Assembly (NCBI GenBank): GCA_002731875.1
Contig: PCCY01000023.1
Span: forward strand, 62,001-126,000
DNA: 64,000 bases
Direction: 5' to 3'
DNA from: Roseobacter sp.
Lineage (GTDB): Bacteria > Pseudomonadota > Alphaproteobacteria > Rhodobacterales > Rhodobacteraceae
Shown in pieces: positions 44,737 to 53,550 of this stretch (positions are counted from its first letter, which is position 1; the number at the start of each line of letters is the position of its first letter). The notes beneath the pieces were generated by a model that was not told where the DNA came from, did not search any database, and was given only the letters and a program-made list of their open reading frames with translations. The translations under genes and the position numbers were made by a program.

Positions 44737-45050
44737 ACTGGGATGGGATAACCGTCGCGCACCTTGAAGGCCGCACATTCGTGCATTGATTCCCCAAAGC
44801 GGATCTTGGCATCTGGAAGGCCGAGGTCAGTTTTTTCGGCTGACCGACGTTTCAATTAATACAATGCTGCACGATGAATGAATGCGCGCAATGATGAGCT
44901 GCACCGCAGCATCTTGAAGCCATGTCCAAGGTCCGCAAAAGGCCGTCTGCGGCACAGGATACTATGCTGCAACTGCGAAGAGCTTCATGTTCAGCGCGGG
45001 CAAGAAGGGCTCGAAGCTGCCGTTGAGGCTCCGCCGACCTTATGGCCAGG
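44737..45050. other. Intergenic region after mer locus
   Basis: 314 bp between convergent genes. No clear terminator, repeat or gene was found. Confidence 0.35.
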
Positions 45051-45635
45051 TCAGGCCCCATTTGCGTAGAGCTTTGCATGCTCAAGAAGCGTGCGCGTGA
45101 GGATGGGAAATTTTTCAAGGATATAATGGTCAGCCTCAGCCTTGCAAAGGTCGACCATTTCATAAACCCCAATTCTGGTTCCCCTTATCACTGGCAGGCC
45201 ATCCCGGGTTCTTGGGTCAGAGATCACCTCAGACTCAGCGGCGGCCAGGGCGGCCATCTTAGATATGGCTTGTGAGATCGACGACGGGAGGTCGATGCGC
45301 ATCGCTCCTATCTCAAAGACCTCGTTGGGCACACTTCCTCGCAGAATCTTGGCAATTTGTTGGATCATCCGACGTCGCATATGAATGCTAAGAAGCGGAC
45401 CCGTGGTAGCATCGAAATACGCCATTGGACAAGTAATGTGCCTCGTCATGGACCGCGCACTTGGTGTTGAGGTGCCCTTGGACCGGTGAAATGCCGACTT
45501 TGGCAGGGTGCCATTTTTGACCACACATATCATGGTGTCGCGTGATACCCCAATGACTGCTGCAGTCTCATCGACCGCAACCGGGCGAAGCATGGCTTGG
45601 GGCAATTCCGAGAAGTTTAGATAGTCTGACGACAT
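45051..45635 (-). CDS. HTH plus DUF433 antitoxin-like protein
   Basis: 194-aa protein. An N-terminal HTH-like stretch (VDETAAVIGVSRDTMICVVK) is followed by a linker and a C-terminal DUF433 domain (VISDPRTRDGLPVIRGTRIG and EKFPILTRTLLEHAKLY), as in VapB-like antitoxins. No toxin gene is adjacent, so it is an orphan. AAAGG precedes the ATG. The role is probably DNA binding. Confidence 0.68.
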   Translation of the reverse strand: MSSDYLNFSELPQAMLRPVAVDETAAVIGVSRDTMICVVKNGTLPKSAFHRSKGTSTPSARSMTRHITCPMAYFDATTGPLLSIHMRRRMIQQIAKILRGSVPNEVFEIGAMRIDLPSSISQAISKMAALAAAESEVISDPRTRDGLPVIRGTRIGVYEMVDLCKAEADHYILEKFPILTRTLLEHAKLYANGA

Positions 45636-45822
45636 GGAGAAGCCTTTCGGGTCGTGCGATAGATATGCATCTCACGTTGCCGAACGGTAAACGGATTACA
45701 CCGGAAAAAGGGTATTCTGGGCGCGCGCGAAGACTAAGATACTGCGACAAAGCCGGAAAGTTGGCAATTTAAGGTCTGAGGGTACAGAGTATCCCGCAGG
45801 CATGTGTAAGTCTTACCATAGG

Positions 45823-46380
45823 TCACGGATTAGGGGGGGTATCTTCCAGTGTAGAACGCTTGTTTTCCTCCCTGAGCGCCGCCTCCCATCCGGATGCAAG
45901 CCGCGCACTGTCAGGGCCTGCACGACCCGGTTCCGCCTGTCCTGATAGCGTCTCTTTGATAATACGAAGCCCGTCATCGGAGAAGTTCTCTATGCTGGCT
46001 TCGTCAAATGAAGTGACTGGCTGCGTGTGTACCAAATGTGCCGTTTGAAGCAGTTTAGCGAGCCAGTGCTGTATGTAGTCTGGCTGATCGGACACGACTG
46101 TACGACCAGCGATGTGCGGGATGAGTGTCAGGGCAACTTGCGTGGCTTCTGGGGCGTCTTGGAGATCCTTTACAGACAATCTGTGTGTCGCAGAATAAAA
46201 CATGTTGAAGTCCTGTTTGTTCCAGCTGGCTGCAGGTTTGATTAGTGAAGACCAGGTATTCGGTTTGCTTTGCTCAAACCTTGTAATGCCGGCTTCGATT
46301 GGCCAACTTTCGATCCACAGGCTGGAAGCTTCAAAATCCAGGATCACGTAGTTGTCTAAAAAATGGTTTGTCATGTGCAC
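45823..46380 (-). CDS. DEDD-type 3'-5' exonuclease-like protein
   Basis: 185-aa protein resembling DnaQ-type exonucleases: YVILDFEASSLWIESWPIEAG supplies the first Asp-x-Glu pair, and VVSDQPDYIQHWLAKLL a likely second acid. The fourth His/Asp motif is weak. The C-terminal 40 residues are polar. Function in the island is unknown; repair or RNA/DNA trimming is possible. Confidence 0.6.
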   Translation of the reverse strand: MHMTNHFLDNYVILDFEASSLWIESWPIEAGITRFEQSKPNTWSSLIKPAASWNKQDFNMFYSATHRLSVKDLQDAPEATQVALTLIPHIAGRTVVSDQPDYIQHWLAKLLQTAHLVHTQPVTSFDEASIENFSDDGLRIIKETLSGQAEPGRAGPDSARLASGWEAALREENKRSTLEDTPPNP

Positions 46381-46665
46381 GCCTGCGATGTTGGAATCTG
46401 AAACGACGGTGAAAAATTATCACTTCTGACATCATGCTGTCGTCGCTCCGAAAATACGATTCTCGGCATGGATCCCTCGATATTTTCCCTACCTACACTT
46501 TCGCTATCTGAGGCTGTCAGAAGTCGCCCTTTATGGCGATAGCAACTGTGCAGCGGCCATCGGGCACTTGGGTAACCATAATTGTAATTGCGCACCTAAT
46601 GCTCCCATTTTGGGAGCAGTGAGTAGCATAGGCTAAGTGGTTGTGTCTATAGCGAAAGGGGCGTC

Positions 46666-46953
46666 ATGGCCGGGGCACAACACACCAAAGAATATAAGGC
46701 GGTTGTGACGGCTCTTGTCAAATTGCGGTCGGAGCGGGGATTGTCACAGACAGACCTTGCCCAGCTGTTGGGGCGCCACCGGTCATACGTCGCAAAGGTG
46801 GAAATTTGTGAGCGTCGTCTTGATATTGTCGAGTTTTGTAAATGGGTGAATGCGCTCAGCTTTGACCCAGCAGAATTTATTCGGATCCATCTTTTAGGGC
46901 TTTTAAGCAAGGGTACTGACGGGAGCCATGGTCCGGGAAGGCCCGTCACGTGA
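46666..46953 (+). CDS. XRE-family HTH regulator
   Basis: 95-aa protein with a Cro/C1-type HTH: RSERGLSQTDLAQLLGRHRS, then YVAKVEICERRLDIVEFCKW. Probably a repressor controlling the convergent or neighbouring island genes. Complete. Confidence 0.85.
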   Translation: MAGAQHTKEYKAVVTALVKLRSERGLSQTDLAQLLGRHRSYVAKVEICERRLDIVEFCKWVNALSFDPAEFIRIHLLGLLSKGTDGSHGPGRPVT

Positions 46954-47000
46954 CATTGACCTCTGCTCCAATACCAAATTCCGCGGTAAATAGCCGCCGG

Positions 47001-47261
47001 TCACCCCTGATCCCATTTTCTGAAGAACTCATCGCTGGCAGCGCGGTGATGCTCATCGAGTAGCTTAGCTACGTCGATCAACATCACAAGGCGGGCAGCT
47101 TTCTGACTTCTGTCGAGACGAAAAAAGGGAAGGCGGACGTCGCCGGCTTCTACCTTCTTGGCTAAGGTATCAGGTTCATAGCCCCAATACGGCGCTGCTG
47201 CTTCCAATGGGATCATCGGGATGCCGCCAAAATGTGCCAAGAGCATTTCGAATGTTGTCAT
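47001..47261 (-). CDS. PrtN-like pyocin activator family regulator
   Basis: 86-aa protein: MTTFEMLLAHFGGIPMIPLE, then YWGYEPDTLAKKVEAGDVRL and VMLIDVAKLLDEH, matching PrtN-type activators seen near phage and island integrases. GGAGG precedes the ATG. It lies 146 bp downstream of the integrase on the same strand; its role may be activating excision or integrase genes. Confidence 0.78.
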   Translation of the reverse strand: MTTFEMLLAHFGGIPMIPLEAAAPYWGYEPDTLAKKVEAGDVRLPFFRLDRSQKAARLVMLIDVAKLLDEHHRAASDEFFRKWDQG

Positions 47262-47406
47262 TTTCGCCTCCAATTGTTCTCTTTGAAGGAGGTGGGAACG
47301 TTCTTCTGTGAGCGGAAAGGTTATCAGGGGAAAAGGTTTGTCAGTGGTCGATAATTTTACTTGAGGCCGACGCGAAGACGGCGCCGACCCCAAAATAACA
47401 AGGGCC

Positions 47407-48717
47407 TTAATTGGTGTTCCAGTAGCTAATCACCCAATCCAGCCAGTGCCAGTTTTCGAATTTGTCACCGGCTCTTTGTACGTTGACATAGCGATCCAAG
47501 CATTGTCGTGACTGATGTCCCGACGTCTTCATAACGAAGTGATCTCGTTCACCTTTCTCGAACAGCAGGCTAATCCCCTCATGGCGCAAGTCATGAAACC
47601 GAAGATCTTCAATTTCGACCAATTTCCGGTGACGACGAAACGCGGTTCCTGCAGATCTTGGGTTGTACGGGAAGATGAACTCTGACGTCCTCGGCATGGA
47701 CAGGATGATTTTTAACGCTTCAGGGGGCAAATTCACGGTGACATTATTACCTTTCTTTTTGCGCGGATGCTTCATCTCGCGGACCAAAATTGTACTCTCG
47801 GAAACATTCAGGTCGCTCCAGCGAAGCCTACAAATTTCGCTAAGGCGTCGACACGAGTAAATTGCGAAAACGCTGATAGTAATCACAGGAATCTTTTGCC
47901 GCTTGTTGGCAAGCACAGCATTGAATATTTGATCCAGCTCTTCCAAAGATGGTCGGCGTTCACGTTCTTCAGAGCGGGCAAGAATTTCATCTTCCCATAG
48001 TATCTCCATCGCCTGAACAATGACGTTATATGGTACATCTGCTTTACGCTTTGCTGCCCATTTTAGTGAAGAGGCCAGCATGCTCATGTAACTGGCGGCA
48101 GTCTGAGGAAGCATACCTGTGTCGAGAAGATCATCGGCCATGGCCATGAACCAATCAATGTCGATAGTGGATGCTGATACTTGGCAACGATCATGTTGGA
48201 TCAGCAATTCCAAGGTTTGGATGGCCGACCGCTCCATCGACCGACCGTTTTCTATTTTTCGCTGCAATAGTCCGGAAACAAGGACTTGGTTTGTTTCATC
48301 TTTATTCGTTTTGGGAACCATCTCTCCTAATTGAATTTTGGCCAGTGTGTCGTCACGCCATTTTTTGGCTTCAACAAGAGTTGAAAAAGTCTTGCTCGCG
48401 CTGACTGACCCTTGATCCGTTCTCCGTCGAATTTGCACGCAGTATCGCGTCGATCCGCCTTTGGGACACCGGGCAGAAATAAATGGTTCCGTAGAGCAAT
48501 CTGCCAGCTTGGGAGCCTTCGTGACTGACCCCAGACCTTCCTTTTTGCTTTTGGCAATTGAGCGGGTGGGTGAGGTGACTGGTTTAGAGCCTTTCATACT
48601 CATTGGTGCGCTTCTGCGGGACGAAGTTGCTGGGGGCGTGAAAGGTGAGCCGACAGAGCGATTGCGCGAGATGCTTTCGAGAAGGCTTGCGGAACTATGT
48701 TGAAAAGGTTGAGACAT
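47407..48717 (-). CDS. int: Tyrosine integrase of dusA-associated island
   Basis: 436-aa tyrosine recombinase. The N-terminal arm-type domain (TFSTLVEAKKWRDDTLAKIQ) precedes the catalytic domain with Arg in YSCRRLSEICRLRWSDL, FHDLRHEGISLL and the nucleophile in GHQSRQCLDRYVNVQ. The start has AAGGAAG upstream. It lies head to head with dusA, separated by 256 bp, the layout of integrases that insert islands at the 5' end of dusA. The R-H-R-H-Y set appears intact. Confidence 0.9.
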   Translation of the reverse strand: MSQPFQHSSASLLESISRNRSVGSPFTPPATSSRRSAPMSMKGSKPVTSPTRSIAKSKKEGLGSVTKAPKLADCSTEPFISARCPKGGSTRYCVQIRRRTDQGSVSASKTFSTLVEAKKWRDDTLAKIQLGEMVPKTNKDETNQVLVSGLLQRKIENGRSMERSAIQTLELLIQHDRCQVSASTIDIDWFMAMADDLLDTGMLPQTAASYMSMLASSLKWAAKRKADVPYNVIVQAMEILWEDEILARSEERERRPSLEELDQIFNAVLANKRQKIPVITISVFAIYSCRRLSEICRLRWSDLNVSESTILVREMKHPRKKKGNNVTVNLPPEALKIILSMPRTSEFIFPYNPRSAGTAFRRHRKLVEIEDLRFHDLRHEGISLLFEKGERDHFVMKTSGHQSRQCLDRYVNVQRAGDKFENWHWLDWVISYWNTN

Positions 48718-49060
48718 GATTTTCTTCCTTGATCTATTATTAGTAGCTTGCGCCGGTTTGTTCCGGCCGGAAGTCCCATGATTAAATTTCTTGAAAGCCG
48801 GACCGGAAAATTGGGGAGATGACGTCCCTGGTGGGCCCCTCACTTGGGGATGCAGACCACATACAAAGCTGCTATTCGGTAGCAAGCGTTCTCGGGAAAC
48901 CCACGGAAACCACCGGAAATCGGGGTGAATCACAGGAAATGCGTCAAAGTAACGAAACCACGGAATTCCTGTTATGTCTTTGAATTCAAATGTAGAATTA
49001 GCCGCTCGGCTCAGTATTGCACCCATGATGGATTGGACAGACCGTCATTGCCGTTATCTG
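48718..49060. other. Probable attachment region at dusA 5' end
   Basis: The 256 bp between integrase and dusA, with the first codons of dusA, are where dusA-type integrases recombine. The likely core is the part encoding SIAPMMDWTDR (around 49012-49044). I could not find a second copy of this core elsewhere in the window, so the other att site lies outside. Confidence 0.4.
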
Positions 49061-49987
49061 CACCGCCTTCTGAGCGGGCAGACATTGTTGTATACGGAAA
49101 TGGTCACGTCGCCCGCGCTGGTGCGCGGGGGGGCATTGCATCTGCTGGACCATCACCCCTCGGAGCATCCGGTGGCGCTTCAGCTTGGTGGCTCCGATCC
49201 TGCCGAACTGGCCGAAGCCGCGCGGATCGGGGCTGAGGCCGGTTATGATGAAATAAACCTAAACGTCGGGTGTCCGTCGGATCGGGTGCAGTCAGGTCGC
49301 TTTGGCGCGGTTCTCATGGAACATTCGGCGTTGGTTGCCAGTTGTGTGGCAGCGATGCGCCGTGCCGTAGATGTTGAGGTTACGGTGAAGTGCCGCATTG
49401 GCGTCGATGATCAGGACCCTCAGGTCGCTCTCCCCGAGTTCTTGGCGCACATCGTCGGTGCTGGTTGCGAACGTGTAACCGTTCACGCCCGCAAGGCTTG
49501 GCTGCAAGGGCTTAGCCCCAAAGAAAACCGTGATATCCCGCCACTGGATTACGAGATCGTCAAGCAGATGAAAGGGCTTTTTCCGAACCTGCACATCTCG
49601 ATCAACGGGGGAATTACATCGCTTGACCAGGCAAACGCGTTTCTGGATGCGGGTTTGGACGGCGTGATGATCGGACGCAGCGCCTATCACAATCCGGCAG
49701 ACATTCTTAGTCAGGCGGATCGGCGCGTTTTCGGCACCGGTAACGATACAACCCCCGAAGCCGCCGTAGAACTAATGCTTCCCTATGTGGATGCGCATAT
49801 CGAAGGCGGCGGCCGCCTGAACCAGATCACCCGGCATATGATGGGCTTGTTCGCAGGTCGCCCCGGCGCCCGTATCTGGCGGCGTTTGTTGTCCGAACAG
49901 GCTTCAGCCCCGAGCGCGGACCGGCAGGTTCTGCTGGATGCTCTTGATGCAATGCAAACACTGGCAGCGGCCCAAGAAGCCGTATAG
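48974..49987 (+). CDS. dusA: tRNA-dihydrouridine(20/20a) synthase DusA
   Basis: 337-aa FMN enzyme reducing uridine in the tRNA D-loop. It shows SIAPMMDWTDRHCR, the active-site Cys in LNVGCPSDRVQSGRFG, and the FMN phosphate motif INGGITSLDQA with GLDGVMIGRSAYHNP. It is complete, so island insertion regenerated the 5' end. First gene of the core chromosome side. Confidence 0.94.
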   Translation: MSLNSNVELAARLSIAPMMDWTDRHCRYLHRLLSGQTLLYTEMVTSPALVRGGALHLLDHHPSEHPVALQLGGSDPAELAEAARIGAEAGYDEINLNVGCPSDRVQSGRFGAVLMEHSALVASCVAAMRRAVDVEVTVKCRIGVDDQDPQVALPEFLAHIVGAGCERVTVHARKAWLQGLSPKENRDIPPLDYEIVKQMKGLFPNLHISINGGITSLDQANAFLDAGLDGVMIGRSAYHNPADILSQADRRVFGTGNDTTPEAAVELMLPYVDAHIEGGGRLNQITRHMMGLFAGRPGARIWRRLLSEQASAPSADRQVLLDALDAMQTLAAAQEAV

Positions 49988-50021
49988 CAATGCGTCAACC
50001 ATACCTACGGAGCAGATAAAG

Positions 50022-50843
50022 ATGCCGGATACCACCCTCCTGATCGAGATGATCATCCTTATCATGGTCATCGGTGCCTTTGCTGGCGTTCTGGCAGGCC
50101 TGTTGGGAGTAGGGGGCGGCATTGTTCTGGTTCCTGCATTCTTTTACGCGTTCCAGACCCTCGGCTATGGCGGGCCTGAGCTGATGCAGATTTGTCTGGC
50201 GACTTCGCTGGCCACGATCATCGTGACGTCGCTGCGGTCGGTGCACAGTCATAACAAGAAGGGGGCCGTAGATTGGGCGATCCTGCGGACATGGGCACCT
50301 GGAATCGTGATCGGGGCCATCATTGGCATGCTGGTCGTCGCCCAGTTGCGAACCGCTGTATTACAGGGGATTTTTGGCGGATTGGCGCTGGTCGTGGGCA
50401 CCTATATGGCGGTTGGCAAGGCGTCGTGGCGGCTTGGCCCAATGATGCCACAAGGGGGGGTGCGTGCTGTTCTATCCCCAGCGGTCGGGTTCTTGTCAGT
50501 GTTAATGGGCATCGGCGGCGGTAGTTTCGGAGTACCGCTGATGAGCCTGTTCAACGTGCCGATCCACCGCGCTGTTGCGACGGCTGCTGGTTTCGGTGTA
50601 TTGATAGCAGTACCGTCGGTCATCGGTTTCCTGTTGGTTGATACGCCTGACAACAGCCCGCTGCTGACTGTGGGAGCGGTGAACCTGCCAACCTTCGTCA
50701 TTGTCATCGCGATGACGTTGCTCACCGCACCGTTGGGCGTGAAACTGGCGCACTCAATGGACCCCAAACCGTTGAAGCGGGTCTTTGCCGTGTTCCTCAT
50801 CCTGGTCGCCTTGAACATGCTGCGCAAATCGTTGGGTTACTGA
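50022..50843 (+). CDS. TauE/SafE (TSUP) family permease
   Basis: 273-aa membrane protein with about eight hydrophobic segments and the family feature GAFAGVLAGLLGVGGGIVLVP, repeated in the second half as LMGIGGGSFGVPLMS. Proteins of this family export sulfite, sulfoacetate or similar organosulfur anions. GGAG precedes the chosen ATG; the longer in-frame reading runs into dusA. Confidence 0.86.
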   Translation: MPDTTLLIEMIILIMVIGAFAGVLAGLLGVGGGIVLVPAFFYAFQTLGYGGPELMQICLATSLATIIVTSLRSVHSHNKKGAVDWAILRTWAPGIVIGAIIGMLVVAQLRTAVLQGIFGGLALVVGTYMAVGKASWRLGPMMPQGGVRAVLSPAVGFLSVLMGIGGGSFGVPLMSLFNVPIHRAVATAAGFGVLIAVPSVIGFLLVDTPDNSPLLTVGAVNLPTFVIVIAMTLLTAPLGVKLAHSMDPKPLKRVFAVFLILVALNMLRKSLGY

Positions 50844-51126
50844 GGGTGTCGCGCTAGACAGCACACCTTTTCACCAGCAACTCGGCCTTCGTAGAGCGCT
50901 AGGCGAATTCCGGCCATCGCCGCTTGATGACCTGCGGCATTGGCGGGAACCTCTGTTGCGCTCGCACGTATAAGATGTAGCATTATAGAAACAATTGCGT
51001 GGGATTGGTTCGCAATTGGGCAGCAAAACCTCTGTCTTGCCGCAATCCTGCCTTAACTTAAGGGTTATATAACAAAATCGGAGCCATAATACCGGGACAG
51101 AATCGAGAGAATCACCCCGGCTTCAT

Positions 51127-51345
51127 ATGAGAGATACAGAAATGGCAGTTGAGTTTGAAAAATACAGAAACAACGTCTTCGCTTTGACGTCGGCTCGGCC
51201 CGGATCGCGTTATTGGACAGCAGGTCAGCATTTCGGCGCAATTGATTCCAAGCCTTCCGATAACGATAATTTTGGTCCCGTCCATCATGAGGGTGCCCAA
51301 ACCAGCGATCACTTACTTGAATTTCTATACGGGATGGCCCGCTAA
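51127..51345 (+). CDS. Small hypothetical protein
   Basis: 72-aa protein of no recognised family. It reads FEKYRNNVFALTSARPGS and ends HLLEFLYGMAR. A second ATG 15 bases in (MAVEFEKY) could be the true start. Isolated between the TauE/SafE gene and the convergent DUF1289 gene. Confidence 0.5.
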   Translation: MRDTEMAVEFEKYRNNVFALTSARPGSRYWTAGQHFGAIDSKPSDNDNFGPVHHEGAQTSDHLLEFLYGMAR

Positions 51346-51368
51346 AACGGACAGGCCCGTAAACCTGA

Positions 51369-51608
51369 TCAATCCTGCTGTCTTTTCAGCCGCGCCGCCC
51401 GACCACCGCGCCGTACCGGCTGTATTGCGGCCCGTGCCGGCAGTTCTGCCAAAACTGTACGGCGCTCCTGGGCTGTCATCCGCGACCACGCGCTGATTTC
51501 GTCGATGGACCGAAAGCAACCGGTGCACAGCCGTGTCGCGGGGTGCACCACGCACAGTTTTATGCAGGGGCTCTCGACCTCATCTCGCTGCCACACTTCG
51601 TCGCTCAT
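51369..51608 (-). CDS. DUF1289 small Cys-rich protein
   Basis: 79-aa protein with the family pattern SPCIKLCVVHPATRLCTGCF (four Cys) followed by DEISAWSRMTAQERRTVL. It probably binds a metal; function unknown. GAGG precedes the ATG. It starts 10 bp after ruvX on the same strand. Confidence 0.85.
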   Translation of the reverse strand: MSDEVWQRDEVESPCIKLCVVHPATRLCTGCFRSIDEISAWSRMTAQERRTVLAELPARAAIQPVRRGGRAARLKRQQD

Positions 51609-51618
51609 GTTGATCGCC

Positions 51619-52104
51619 TCATTCCGCACCCGCTTTCGCCCGGATGAACCGCACCCGATCTAACGCTCCCTGAAGGATATACCCTGCCGCTACATGGTCG
51701 ATCACTTCTGCACGACGTTTGCGTGACGTATCCGCCTCCAGCAGGGCCCGCTCGGCCGCCACGGTGCTAAGCCGCTCATCCCAATAACTGATGGGTATGG
51801 TGCCAAGGCGGTCAAAGTTTCGCGCAAACGCGCGTGTCGACTGGCAGCGGGCACCTTCGGAGCCGTCCATATTGCGCGGCAGGCCCAAAATCACCCCGCC
51901 GATACGCCGGGCTGCAATGATTTCCCAAAGGCGCGCTGCGTCAATCCCGAACTTCTTGCGTCGTATGGTTTCAAGGGGGGTCGCAATCGATAAAAAACTA
52001 TCACTAACCGCCACGCCGATGGTCTTTTCCCCCAGGTCCAGCCCTATCAGGGCATGCATCGGGGTCAGCGATGCTTCGAAATCGGCGATGTCTTCGTAGA
52101 TCAT
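51619..52104 (-). CDS. ruvX: Holliday junction resolvase-like RuvX (YqgF)
   Basis: 161-aa RNase H-fold protein: ALIGLDLGEKTIGVAVSD, VILGLPRNMDGSEGARCQST and YWDERLSTVAAER with the conserved acids. The family acts in rRNA 5' processing and resembles RuvC. Its ATG overlaps the ccmI stop (ATGA). Confidence 0.92.
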   Translation of the reverse strand: MIYEDIADFEASLTPMHALIGLDLGEKTIGVAVSDSFLSIATPLETIRRKKFGIDAARLWEIIAARRIGGVILGLPRNMDGSEGARCQSTRAFARNFDRLGTIPISYWDERLSTVAAERALLEADTSRKRRAEVIDHVAAGYILQGALDRVRFIRAKAGAE

Positions 52105-53327
52105 TCCTTGACCCCGGCGCGTTCTCCCGCGCGATTGATATCGTCCATCGCCGCGGGATCGTTGGCGAATACCTCGCGTGCGTTTTCAAAGATGGCACGG
52201 GCGCGTTTGGTTTCGCCCAACACCCCCAGTGACGAAATCAAGCGCGCCCAGTCTTCCACCGGCCCGCCTTCGGTCGCCAACCGTTGAGAAAGCCCGTCGA
52301 CCATCGTACTGATCATTTCCATCCGCTCAGCCGGTGTCATGTCTTTTGCGGCCTCGACGTCTTCTGATGACGGGCCACGCAAGGCTCCGCTACCAACCAC
52401 AGGCGGAGTGTAATCGACCCCGGCCAATTCGGCCACGGGGCCGATCTGGGCTTGGATAGGTGCAATCCAGGGTGCATCTTCCGGGCCACGGCGCAAAAGA
52501 CCGTCCCACATGCGAAATGCCAAATCGGGTCGACCTGTCTGGATCAACATCAAACCCCAGTAATATCGCGCTGTTCCGTTTTCGACGTCACGCTTCAGCA
52601 CGGCACGTAACACCGCCTCGGCCTCAGGTGATACATAGCCACCCGCCGCCATCACCAACAGTTCGGCATAGCCCGAGACATCCTCCAGCGTCGCGTCGGC
52701 CCCCTTGAGGCGAACCACTGTGCTTTGGGCTTTCGCCGCCGCGATATAGTTTCCGACCCGCGCCTCGTTCTGGGCAAGAAGAACATGCCCCTGGATATCA
52801 TCTGGGCGGCTGGCAACTGTTGTGCGCAACTGTTTCAGCAAGGATGCATAATCGGGGCTAAGGTCGGGGGCGACTTCGGGAACAGGCAACTCTGCCTCGG
52901 CCTGCGCTTGGCTGGGGCGGGTCTGGCGCAGTTCCTCGGCAAAGGCGATCCGGTCCTTGAGCGCGAGATCGCCATACCCCGGTGCCCCGAGCTTTAGGTA
53001 AAGCGCCGCCGTCCCCCCCATCAGCACCACGATCATCACCGCGATCATCAATTTGGACGGTCCGCGCTCTGGCGCTACCTTTGGGTCTTGCGACGTATCT
53101 GCCGCCAGTATCCGACGCGAAACCTCGGTTCTGACCCGCGCAGCATCTGACGCTGACAAGACGCCACGGCTCACATCGCGCTCGACTTCGGCCAATTGAT
53201 CGCGATAGACCTTCAGGCCCTGATCGACTTGGCCGTCGGTGGTCGAAGGTACGCCACGGCGCACGGCACGCATCAGCATAAGGGTTACCAGGGCTGCGCC
53301 TGTGACGGCAATGATCCAAAAGCTCAT
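52101..53327 (-). CDS. ccmI: Cytochrome c biogenesis protein CcmI
   Basis: 408-aa membrane-anchored chaperone of apocytochrome c. An N-terminal membrane helix (SFWIIAVTGAALVTLML) is followed by a DUF-type loop (VYRDQLAEVERDVSRGVL), a second helix near 100-120 (LMIAVMIVVLMGGTAALYL) and a periplasmic TPR-like region, as is typical in alphaproteobacteria. The ATG used here follows a TTG reading five codons longer. Confidence 0.9.
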   Translation of the reverse strand: MSFWIIAVTGAALVTLMLMRAVRRGVPSTTDGQVDQGLKVYRDQLAEVERDVSRGVLSASDAARVRTEVSRRILAADTSQDPKVAPERGPSKLMIAVMIVVLMGGTAALYLKLGAPGYGDLALKDRIAFAEELRQTRPSQAQAEAELPVPEVAPDLSPDYASLLKQLRTTVASRPDDIQGHVLLAQNEARVGNYIAAAKAQSTVVRLKGADATLEDVSGYAELLVMAAGGYVSPEAEAVLRAVLKRDVENGTARYYWGLMLIQTGRPDLAFRMWDGLLRRGPEDAPWIAPIQAQIGPVAELAGVDYTPPVVGSGALRGPSSEDVEAAKDMTPAERMEMISTMVDGLSQRLATEGGPVEDWARLISSLGVLGETKRARAIFENAREVFANDPAAMDDINRAGERAGVKE

Positions 53328-53550
53328 ATAGTCTAGGTCCAATCATTATTCTTTCCGTATATCTAAACGCTGCGGGCCGGTGACAAAAGGGGCCATATTG
53401 CTGCACCTGGGCGTGGTTTTTGCTAGATTGCGATTGATGTCGTAAAACTGATAAGGAATGCCGCGCCGGGTATCCTCTTTTTCGCCCGCTCACCCAGAAA
53501 GAACCCAAGCGCGACGGTCGTTGCGCGAATCCATGCCGGGAACCGCTTTT

